A stretch of DNA of 64,000 bases from Methanocorpusculum parvum (GTDB taxonomy: Archaea > Halobacteriota > Methanomicrobia > Methanomicrobiales > Methanocorpusculaceae): positions 62,001 to 126,000 of the forward strand of contig SUTD01000002.1 in the NCBI GenBank assembly GCA_015063085.1, written 5' to 3'. The translations under genes and the position numbers were made by a program. Position 1 is the first letter of the stretch. Each line of letters begins with the position of its first letter. This document shows positions 1 to 6,130 of the stretch, in pieces. The notes beneath the pieces are model-generated. The model had not been told where the DNA came from and ran no database searches. It worked only from the letters and a program-made list of their open reading frames with translations.

Positions 1-352
1 CCCGAAGGGTTGAGACTTTTGACCGACGGCGAGCAAACAGGCAGCCGATTTCACTGCGAGGAGGTTTCCGAGCGGTGAAATGGGCGACCGAATGCCGCTG
101 GTTTTTGCATTCCTGATGTTTCAGAGGTACGGAGGCGCGACGCGGAGGCTTGTCCGAGGCGTGCCGCCGGAGTTTTGGAAAGGTGAAGCCGCAGGTGCAA
201 GCCGTCGGAGGACTCCTTTGGAGGGCGACGGTTGTACCGGAGGCTGAGCCGGCAATATGAATATACGCAAAACAGAGGAGTCCGGTTGGAGAGGATATCC
301 AACCGGAGACATGAGAGTCTGATTTTGTGGGTTCTTATTCTCTTGCTGTCTT
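1..352. other. gene-free GC-rich stretch
   Basis: I see no convincing gene here: the open frames on both strands have low-complexity, arginine- and serine-rich translations and no ribosome binding site. The first bases (cccgaagggttgag) resemble the tail of the dispersed repeat seen at 31386-31495 (ccctaaagggttgag), so the window may begin just inside another copy of that repeat. Confidence 0.4.
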
Positions 353-502
353 TTATTCAGATGATTCTATGAAGGCTTCAGCCACTATCATAAGAACCCA
401 GCCCACCCAGATAAGGAGACGTTTTATTGTCTCCTTTTTGATTACGGGCAGGATTTTCTTTAAGATTTGCTCGACGAAGTCAGATATTTTATGCCATAAC
501 AT
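353..502 (-). CDS. possible 49-residue hydrophobic protein
   Basis: Reading left from an ATG at 502, this frame encodes about 49 residues: a basic amphipathic first half (around VEQILKKILPVIKKETIKR) and a hydrophobic stretch (LLIWVGWVLMIVAEAF) that could be one membrane segment. The ATG lies inside the duplicated copy of the 3' end of the upstream 165-residue gene (574-1071), so before the repeat inserted the two genes may have overlapped and been translationally coupled. There is no clear Shine-Dalgarno sequence and no family I recognise. The amino-acid composition is more protein-like than the opposing plus-strand frame, but this could still be non-coding. Confidence 0.3.
   Translation of the reverse strand: MLWHKISDFVEQILKKILPVIKKETIKRLLIWVGWVLMIVAEAFIESSE
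414..439 (+). terminator. hairpin with T-run
   Basis: AGGAGAC (414-420) pairs with GTCTCCT (429-435) around an 8-base loop and is followed by a short T run. It looks like a plus-strand terminator, but no plus-strand gene precedes it, and it lies within the possible minus-strand ORF at 353-502, so its role is uncertain. Confidence 0.3.
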
Positions 503-596
503 CCTGAGTATATGCTCAGCGCCCAGAACTCCGCGACGCCTAAGGGACATGCGGCTCCGCCTTAGTCCCGGGGTTATGCCATAGCATCCTGAGTAT
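490..596. repeat. R1 repeat copy with duplicated gene 3' end
   Basis: A GC-rich hairpin repeat (core 531-573, carrying gcgacgcctaaggg and ccttagtccc) is flanked by two 22-bp copies, 490-511 and 575-596, differing at one position. The right copy is the functional 3' end of the 165-residue gene ending at 574; the left copy restores an equivalent C-terminus and stop. Related copies lie at 1344-1405, 28025-28080, 30368-30425, 31386-31495, 37662-37715 and 63421-63473. Confidence 0.75.
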
Positions 597-1071
597 CAGC
601 CCAGGTTTCGAGGGCTTCGAGGGTTGCGTCATAAGCGAATCCGGTGATAAGCATGTAGTTTTTGCCGATGGTGACGGTGAAGGAATCTTCGTGGACTTTG
701 CTGCCGATGGTGACATTTTTGGTGCAGGAGAACTTGACTGCCCAGTACTCCTCACCATCTGCTTCTGCAGCAGATCCGCCAACTCCAGCAAGAGTTTCCG
801 TGGTCTCGTTTCCGGTGAGGAGGGAAACAGCGTCGGAGAGCTGGTCGTTGGAAGTTCCATAGACGAGAATGTATCCGTTTTCGTCTCCGTCTGCGTCCGT
901 ATAGTCGATTCTGGTCTTGTAGGTTGCAGAAGATCTGTTTTTGGTAATCTCCATGGTGGTATCATCTGCGAATGCCTGTACAAGGGTGTTGAAGGTGTTC
1001 ACGTCCGCGATTTCTGCGGTGTAAACCCTCTTTGCATTTCTGGAAATAGAAGTCTCAGAAAAATCTGCCAT
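574..1071 (-). CDS. 165-residue protein, paralogue A
   Basis: The start is the ATG at 1071 (MADFSETSISRNAKR), preceded by CGGGAG in the minus-strand sense; the longer open frame upstream is non-coding. The product is a soluble, acidic protein of 165 residues. It aligns end to end, with the same length, to the neighbour at 1407-1904: both have the MADF-T-IS-NAKR start, a central ITK-SS-TYKT segment, a VKFSCT-VT-GSK segment and the ending YD-TL--IETWAD. The two genes are therefore a tandem duplication. I do not recognise the family; the beta-rich pattern and small size would fit a viral tail or capsid accessory protein, but nothing proves this. The 3' end is duplicated around an R1 repeat. Confidence 0.75.
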   Translation of the reverse strand: MADFSETSISRNAKRVYTAEIADVNTFNTLVQAFADDTTMEITKNRSSATYKTRIDYTDADGDENGYILVYGTSNDQLSDAVSLLTGNETTETLAGVGGSAAEADGEEYWAVKFSCTKNVTIGSKVHEDSFTVTIGKNYMLITGFAYDATLEALETWADTQDAMA

Positions 1072-1311
1072 AGTAATTGCTCCCGAGAAGAAGTAAGAAA
1101 ACAGGTATTTTGAGAGGAGGTAGTCACCGGTTTTCTTACCTCCTCTCTCTACTACTCTATTGGGGTGAAAACGGCATAAATTCTTTGGGGCAAAAGTGAA
1201 TCCGGGAAAGAATAATGATTTTTTGGTTTTTACATTCTGATAAGAGGATGAAGAGAGAAGACCGGCAATAGTATTTGGAAAAAAGAAAATCCGAGGATAC
1301 AGTATCCCGGA

Positions 1312-1437
1312 TTTATGCAAGTACAGTCTGACCGTCCGCCCAGCGCCCGTATGCCCGCGACGCCTAAGGGGCATGCGCCTAACGGCTTAGCCCCAAGACA
1401 GTGGGTTTATGCAAGTACAGTCTGACCGTCCGCCCAG
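1312..1437. repeat. R1 repeat copy with perfect 32-bp duplication of gene 3' end
   Basis: Positions 1312-1343 and 1406-1437 are identical over 32 bp and enclose a 62-bp R1 copy (1344-1405, with gtatgcccgcgacgcc and ggcttagcccc). The right copy is the real 3' end of the gene ending at 1407. The 335 bases between the two paralogues (1072-1406) otherwise hold only the 5' flank of paralogue A, and I see no gene there. Confidence 0.85.
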
Positions 1438-1904
1438 GTTTCAATCTTACTGAGGGTTTCATCGTAGGAGAAGCCGGTGACGCTCATGTACTCTTTACTG
1501 ATGGTGACGGTGAAGATATCTTCAATTTCTTTAGAGCCAACAGTAACGAGATTCGTACAGGAGAACTTTACCGACCAGGTATCATCCCTGCTGTCTTTGG
1601 ATGCGGAGCCGCCAATTCCTGCCATGGTTTCAGATGCTTCATTTCCTGCGAAGAGCGAGGAAGCCTCTTCAAGCTCAGAGGCGGTTGCTGCATAGATAAG
1701 AGCATATCCATGCTCGTTGCTTGCAGCATCAAAGTAGATGATTTTGGTCTTGTATGTCTCGGAAGACTTGGTTTTGGTAATTCCCATGGAAGTGTCGCCG
1801 GTAAATGCAGCGATTACTTCGTTGAATTTTTCAAATGTGGGAATCGGAGAAATGTACTCCCGTTTTGCATTCTGGGAGATTGCTGTTTTTGTAAAATCTG
1901 CCAT
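1407..1904 (-). CDS. 165-residue protein, paralogue B
   Basis: The start is the ATG at 1904 (MADFTKTAISQNAKR), with CGGGAG just upstream, exactly as in paralogue A. The product is 165 residues, soluble and acidic, with no signal peptide or membrane segment. Sequence conservation to paralogue A is strongest at the N-terminus, around VKFSCTNLVTVGSK and in the C-terminal IETWAD region. The family is unrecognised; the duplication and the accessory setting suggest a phage- or element-derived structural or stress protein, which is inference only. Its last 32 bases are perfectly duplicated on the far side of an R1 repeat, so the repeat insertion left the coding sequence unchanged. Confidence 0.75.
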   Translation of the reverse strand: MADFTKTAISQNAKREYISPIPTFEKFNEVIAAFTGDTSMGITKTKSSETYKTKIIYFDAASNEHGYALIYAATASELEEASSLFAGNEASETMAGIGGSASKDSRDDTWSVKFSCTNLVTVGSKEIEDIFTVTISKEYMSVTGFSYDETLSKIETWADGQTVLA

Positions 1905-2101
1905 AGTAATTAGCTCCCGAGGGAGGCAGAAAATAGCCGGAGATAGGGGGCGAGAACCGGAGCAGAATTCATTGTTCTGCATCCGGGGTGTAATTTCTGC
2001 CTCCTCTCTCTACTTAGGTGTGTGTTTTTTGCGGACTTAGATTCTTTGGAACAAACAGGAAAAAGAGGAGATAAAAGAGGAAGGCGAGAAATAGGAGTGG
2101 A

Positions 2102-2308
2102 TTATTCCAGGAAGGTGATTTCATAGTCAAGGAAGTCTTCGGCGTCCAGAATGATGTCTCCGCGTTTGTACAGTCTGCGGACTTCATGATATGCCTCCTC
2201 AACGTTCTCCGCCTCCACCGTGATACATTTCACAAGTGTTTCCCAAATCTCGAAGGTGAACTCTGTAAGCGATGCGGGAGCGGAAGAAGAGGGGGAAAAG
2301 GAGGTCAT
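2102..2308 (-). CDS. DpnD/PcfM-like small protein
   Basis: This 68-residue protein has a Ser/Pro-rich N-terminus followed by a compact domain: FEIWETLVKCITVEAENVEE, AYHEVRRLYKRGDIILDAED and YEI. The pattern (a beta strand with ETL, the VEAE--EEA helix, then a short RGDIILDAEDF segment) matches the DpnD/PcfM-like family, small proteins found in mobile elements and near the DpnII restriction locus, with no established biochemical role. Its ATG overlaps the stop of the upstream gene (2305-2766) by four bases (ATGA), so the two are co-translated. Confidence 0.7.
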   Translation of the reverse strand: MTSFSPSSSAPASLTEFTFEIWETLVKCITVEAENVEEAYHEVRRLYKRGDIILDAEDFLDYEITFLE

Positions 2309-2766
2309 GCGAACTCTCCTCCTGCATACACATAATCCATCTCCCGCTTCCAGGCTCTCATGGTATCAAGCGACACTGTCCCGCGGGAGAGAACACTGAC
2401 CTTCTTCGGCAGGGTGTTTCTGTCTCCCGCACAGTTTCTTCCTTCGGCATTGGTATTTCCTCTCTCCTCCCTGAGGGAATCCAGGGAGGAGTACACCTTC
2501 CTGTACCCTCCTTTCAGTGCCTTGGCAACCTCGTTAATGTAGGCAGGCTCAGCCACCTCCACCGGAGAAGTGTTCCGCTCCACGCTTGCCTTCCATCCCT
2601 CAAACAGATAATCCTTGAAGAACTCCTGCTTTGTTTCCTCAAAGATGAGCGTAACCCGCACAATCTTGCGGATTCTTCCAAACTCGTTTCTGGTAGAGAA
2701 CATCTGTACCAGAACCGACTCGCGGAGCTCTTCCGAACGTCCCATCCACTCACGCTTCAGTTCCAT
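2305..2766 (-). CDS. hypothetical protein, 153 residues
   Basis: I chose the ATG at 2766 (MELKREWMGRSEEL) because a strong GGAGGGG lies about 6 bases upstream; the frame stays open further upstream but reads through non-coding sequence. The product is charged and helical in its first two thirds (RIRKIVRVTLIFEETKQEFF, WKASVERN) and ends in a basic, serine-rich tail with MRAWKREMDYVYAGG. No signal peptide or membrane segment is visible. It overlaps the DpnD/PcfM-like gene by ATGA and so forms a two-gene unit with it. I do not recognise the family. Confidence 0.6.
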   Translation of the reverse strand: MELKREWMGRSEELRESVLVQMFSTRNEFGRIRKIVRVTLIFEETKQEFFKDYLFEGWKASVERNTSPVEVAEPAYINEVAKALKGGYRKVYSSLDSLREERGNTNAEGRNCAGDRNTLPKKVSVLSRGTVSLDTMRAWKREMDYVYAGGEFA

Positions 2767-3293
2767 GATGCCCCTCCAATAGAAGAAATAAGGGAGAATA
2801 AGGGGGCACGTTTCAGGCACCACGAAAAGAGTCTGCGGTCGATTGGGGTGTAGGCAGCACGGAAAAGCCTGCAACTGCCGGATTTCTGCCAGATGCGGTC
2901 GTTCATGTTCCAGACGAGCTTCACGAATTTGTGTTTTGTCATGCCGTCTCCGCTGAAAGACGGAGAGAGTATGATTTACGGCTGACGGGAATCCGGACGC
3001 GAGCGGAAGCGAGCGGGAGGATTATTTCCGGCAGACGAAAATCTTACCTCTCCGGATTTCAGAGGCATGAGACAAAACACGAGTGAAGCGAGTGGAACAT
3101 GTACGGCCCGCGGAAGTCAGGCGCAGGCAGGCTTGACGGATGCCGGAATCCCTAAAAGAGACCGCAGACGGGTTAGTGACCGGAGTCTTTGCCCCCATAC
3201 GACTGCGTATGAGAAATCAGGGCATTGCCGGATAGAGGAGATACAGATAGAGAGGAAAAAAGAGAAAAGATAGATCGGAAGATTCCAGGGGAA
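2767..3293. other. 527-bp gene-free spacer
   Basis: I find no supported gene. Open frames here have no ribosome binding site and improbable composition. The stretch contains short repeated words (gcgagcggaagcgagcgggag near 3000 and cgagtgaagcgagtgg near 3081), which look like degenerate inverted-repeat remnants. Confidence 0.4.
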
Positions 3294-3800
3294 TCAGAAT
3301 CCTGCTTCCTGTACCCGTTCCAGATAGGAACTGCATTCCTGAATCTGGCGGATGATTTCATCCTGCATGGTATCATCATCCGGCATGTTGAGTGTCAGAA
3401 CCGCGGAAGCAACCGCTGACTCACTCACATCTGATAAATCACAGCCCCCGCACGTCCTGCGGCCGTGCTCAACGGCATGAGTCCCTGCGGGCCACACGCC
3501 CATATCTACCGCGGCAGAGAGTGATTCCGAAAATCCGTAATCCGTGATTATCTCCATGCAGTCAGCCGTGTATATCGTTTCGTTGTCTATCTGTTCATAG
3601 ATGTACTCGCGAACCTCATCAGAAATGGAAATCCGGGAAATCCAGTCAGATACCACATCCTCAACCACATCCGCCGGATCATCTCCGTCTTCATCCACCC
3701 GCTCGAATACCTCATCCAGAATCTCATCAAGATTGTTGGAGAGGAAAGCATCCGCTGCTCCCCATACCACATTTTCCCGTGCGTCATCATAGCCTGTCAT
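3294..3800 (-). CDS. acidic hypothetical protein carrying an in-frame palindromic insert
   Basis: This 168-residue, strongly acidic protein begins MTGYDDARENVVWGAADAFL and continues with helical repeats rich in Asp and Glu (LDEILDEVFERVDEDGDDP). It has no signal peptide. Around residues 113-130 it contains GVWPAGTHAVEHGRRTCG, encoded by a 55-bp palindromic element at 3449-3503. Without those 18 residues the flanks join smoothly as AVDM/GCDLSDVSESAV. The adjacent upstream gene carries the same element in the same frame. Its ATG overlaps the stop of that gene by one base (TGATG), so the two are co-translated. Family not recognised. Confidence 0.65.
   Translation of the reverse strand: MTGYDDARENVVWGAADAFLSNNLDEILDEVFERVDEDGDDPADVVEDVVSDWISRISISDEVREYIYEQIDNETIYTADCMEIITDYGFSESLSAAVDMGVWPAGTHAVEHGRRTCGGCDLSDVSESAVASAVLTLNMPDDDTMQDEIIRQIQECSSYLERVQEAGF
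3449..3503. repeat. in-frame palindromic element, copy 1
   Basis: A 55-bp segment beginning cgcacgtcctgcggccgtgc aligns over its whole length, with one small compensating indel pair, to 4255-4309, and less closely to intergenic 60276-60335. It is read in the minus strand within the 168-residue gene and encodes a peptide matching G--------(H)EH-RR-C, the same frame as copy 2. Confidence 0.8.
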
Positions 3801-4366
3801 CAGGCATCGCCTCCGAGTACCTGATTCACCCGTTCTGCGAGAGAAGGGACAGCCGGATTGTAAACGAGTGGTTTCTCTGAATGTGCATTATGGATATGCG
3901 GTCGTTCAGATACCTGATATCCGCTGTCTATCCATTCGTAGCGTTCACACTCAATCGTTTTGGCATTTCCAAAGTTTATCAGCAGTCCGCTTTGGATTCC
4001 GCTTGCACATAAGTAGAACTGAATCTGTCTTCTGTGCATTGCGTAGAGTCTGGATGCAGCTTTGAGTTCCAGGAGAATCCGGTTATCCACGATGATATCC
4101 GCAGCGTATCCATGATTCAGGGTTTCCCCACTATAGAAGACAGGGATGCTGACCTGCCGTTCAGCAGGAAAACCTGCATTCTTCAGCTCAATCATCAAGG
4201 CTCTTTCATAAGTCGATTCAAGCATAGAGAAGCCAAGCTCACTTCTCACCTCATCGCACGCCCTTCGGTCGTGCTCATGGCTTGAGTCACTAACGTGCCT
4301 CTCGCCCATGGCGAGTCCTGCGATGCAGTACTCGTCTGTTCCTTCAATCAGGTTTAACCGTGTCAT
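3800..4366 (-). CDS. GxxExxY family (PD-(D/E)XK-like) protein, interrupted by an 18-codon element
   Basis: The ATG at 4366 (MTRLNLIEGTDEYCIAG) is chosen because the family alignment starts there; 188 residues. The conserved core is evident: LGFSMLESTYERALMIELKN (the GxxExxY region), then PVFYSGE, YAADIIVDNRILLELKA (nuclease-like D and E-x-K) and QIQFYLCASGIQSGLLINFG. These proteins resemble PD-(D/E)XK nucleases; their physiological role is not settled. Family members read IIGAAIEVH-ELG; here IAGLAM and EVRSELG are split by GERHVSDSSHEHDRRACD, exactly 18 codons from a palindromic element. Fold and activity may survive because the insert lies in the N-terminal helix region. A one-base overlap couples it to the downstream 168-residue gene. 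Confidence 0.8.
   Translation of the reverse strand: MTRLNLIEGTDEYCIAGLAMGERHVSDSSHEHDRRACDEVRSELGFSMLESTYERALMIELKNAGFPAERQVSIPVFYSGETLNHGYAADIIVDNRILLELKAASRLYAMHRRQIQFYLCASGIQSGLLINFGNAKTIECERYEWIDSGYQVSERPHIHNAHSEKPLVYNPAVPSLAERVNQVLGGDA
4255..4309. repeat. in-frame palindromic element, copy 2
   Basis: A 55-bp segment beginning cgcacgcccttcggtcgtgc lies inside the GxxExxY gene and is read on the minus strand to give an 18-residue insert with the EH-RR-C signature. Its own inverted repeat is gcacg/cgtgc around ccttcggt. Compare 3449-3503 and 60276-60335. Confidence 0.85.
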
Positions 4367-4381
4367 GATAAACACGATGCG

Positions 4382-4490
4382 AAACGGAACGGCACAAAGA
4401 TGATATTGCTGACGAGGATGGAATGGGTGAGGGAGAGAGAGCGACCGAATCCCTGACAGAATCGGCGGCATTATCTTCTTTGGGCTGAAT
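4382..4490. repeat. long imperfect direct repeat, left copy
   Basis: This segment, just upstream of the GxxExxY start, shares gcacaaagatgatattg at its left and ttatcttctttgggctgaat at its right with 7723-7827, at nearly equal spacing and with a more diverged middle. The two copies bound the 3.3-kb AT-rich block containing the GNAT and pentapeptide genes, so they may be footprints of its insertion or of a duplicated promoter region. Confidence 0.65.
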
Positions 4491-5082
4491 GAATCATGAA
4501 GGATGAGAGATTCTCCGGGATGAAAAAAGACTCGTCGCTGACGCACACTATCGCCAGTCTTTCAGACTGGCTCAAGCCTTGAGGTTTACGCCTCGCGCCA
4601 AACGCTCCGTCCGGGACGCGACGGGAAACCATGGTTAAAATCGAGGAGGTAAAACAATACAACCATAGTTTCCCGCCGCGAAAAAGACGCCGCGTTTAGC
4701 GAGCGTCAGCGGCGGGTTGTTATCATCATAGTAACATAAAAGTAAGACTGCAAGCTGACTACAGGTTATTTTTATTGAAGTTAAAAACTGGAAAAATGTA
4801 TCAGATAGAAGTAGTATGTATATCAATCAATAGCTATAGTTACAAATAGAGGATAGGAAAAATAAAGGATATTAGATAATTAAATAAAATAATATTAGAA
4901 TTTGATATATGAAAATTCAAATATTGTAAGTAAGGTATAAACTAATTCTTCATTTAACGAATGAGGGAACAAGACATGAAATATTAATACCATTACATAC
5001 ATATAATTATTATTATATACCATAATTTATGTCTATCACATATTGCCACCAATAATTATTTAAGAAGGAGAATTCATTAATC
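4491..5082. other. gene-free junction between GC-rich repeats and the AT-rich island
   Basis: No gene is supported. At 4553-4680 there are several inverted repeats: gccagtc/gactggc near 4554, gggaaaccatgg (4622) opposite ccatagtttccc (4660), and the 15-mer ccgtccgggacgcga (4607-4621), which recurs inverted at 7896-7910. From about 4690 the sequence becomes strongly AT-rich, marking the start of the defence island. Confidence 0.5.
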
Positions 5083-5202
5083 ATGGCTTTAATTGAGTAC
5101 AAAACAAAATATAAAATACCAGACATTTTGAAAAAAGAACAAACTGAACATACCGAAGAACTAAATGACTGTATTAGACATATAAAAAAATGGGGATATT
5201 AA
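5083..5202 (+). CDS. 39-residue hydrophilic ORF upstream of the GNAT gene
   Basis: The ATG at 5083 follows a good ribosome binding site (AAGAAGGAG, 5072-5080 approximately) and the frame runs to TAA at 5200-5202. The product begins MALIEYKTKYKIPDILKKEQ and ends IRHIKKWGY: 39 residues, charged, probably one or two helices. It ends 37 bases before the GNAT start on the same strand, so it may be a leader or a small partner such as an antitoxin. No family is recognised. The strong ribosome binding site is the main argument that it is translated. Confidence 0.5.
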   Translation: MALIEYKTKYKIPDILKKEQTEHTEELNDCIRHIKKWGY

Positions 5203-5238
5203 TTAGTTTTAATTATAGACACTATTCATGTTTATATA

Positions 5239-6099
5239 ATGTCTTTTTTTAAATCACTTAAAGAAATTCGTCAAAAATATATTATCACAGAAACGGTCTT
5301 TTACTCCTGTTTACCTCTCGTTAAAATAGTAAAGGAAGATGAAAAGATATATTATATAAGTCCATCAAGATTATTATCAGAATCTTCATCATCAAACTAC
5401 AAGAATTTATGGGCGAGTATATCTTTTCAATTGTTGTTAAAAGATATCAAAAAGAAAGATTATCTGGGGGTAGTTTCTAAATTTGACTCTGAAGAGAAAG
5501 AAATTAGAAATTATTTAATAAGTGAGGCATATCAAAATAAAGACGAGGACACATATCTTGTTTTTTGGAAACGCAAGCTTGTCGGGTATTTTTCATTAAA
5601 AAAAATAACGGATGAAGATGGAATAGCAATTATTAAAATCAGAGCACTTGGTAGAGATAGTCGATATATTGGTTGTGGAGTTGGGAAACAGATAATTAAC
5701 TTCATATTAATTGCAATTCAAAAAATCAATAAAGAAGATACAAAATACAACTATCTAACTACTGATGTGAAATGGGGAGCAAAACGATTCTATGATCGTT
5801 ACGGTTTTATTATTGATGAACAAGCGTCAAATGATGATGAAGTAATTACACTGTGGTTAAAGGTGAATGACACAGACCTAGAAAATACAGAAACTACTGG
5901 TGAACATCATGGTTGTTTAAAACGATTAATAATTAAGAGTGTTAATTACCTCTGTTTTCCATGGAAACACATTTGCCAGAAAAAGAGAGGAATCTGGAGG
6001 AGGATTAAATCTATAATAGTCACTACCTTTATACCTGTCTTAATAGCAGTTATCATATTTATTTTACTCAATCTATTTCTTCAGTATATACATCTATAA
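5239..6099 (+). CDS. membrane-anchored GNAT acetyltransferase
   Basis: This 286-residue protein has a GNAT domain at about residues 95-210. The YLVFWKRKLVGYFSLK strands, the acetyl-CoA-binding loop RYIGCGVGKQI (R/Q-x-x-G-x-G/A) and the terminal AKRFYDRYGFI motif are all visible. It continues into a basic linker (KKRGIWRRIK) and one C-terminal transmembrane helix (SIIVTTFIPVLIAVIIFILL). The N-terminal 90 residues are unassigned. GNATs transfer acetyl groups from acetyl-CoA to amines; several act as toxins on aminoacyl-tRNA, but a membrane tail is unusual for those. The substrate here is unknown. It follows a 39-residue ORF and converges with the pentapeptide gene. Confidence 0.75.
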   Translation: MSFFKSLKEIRQKYIITETVFYSCLPLVKIVKEDEKIYYISPSRLLSESSSSNYKNLWASISFQLLLKDIKKKDYLGVVSKFDSEEKEIRNYLISEAYQNKDEDTYLVFWKRKLVGYFSLKKITDEDGIAIIKIRALGRDSRYIGCGVGKQIINFILIAIQKINKEDTKYNYLTTDVKWGAKRFYDRYGFIIDEQASNDDEVITLWLKVNDTDLENTETTGEHHGCLKRLIIKSVNYLCFPWKHICQKKRGIWRRIKSIIVTTFIPVLIAVIIFILLNLFLQYIHL

Positions 6100-6130
6100 T
6101 AATCCACATTATCTATTATTAGAGCTTTAT

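Noticed and set aside
327-584. Plus-strand 85-residue frame near the window start
   Set aside because: Its second half runs through the R1 repeat and has arginine-rich, unlikely composition; no ribosome site.
490-1437. R1 copies as a CRISPR array
   Set aside because: The repeats are dispersed over 63 kb, imperfect and without regularly sized unique spacers; no cas genes are present.
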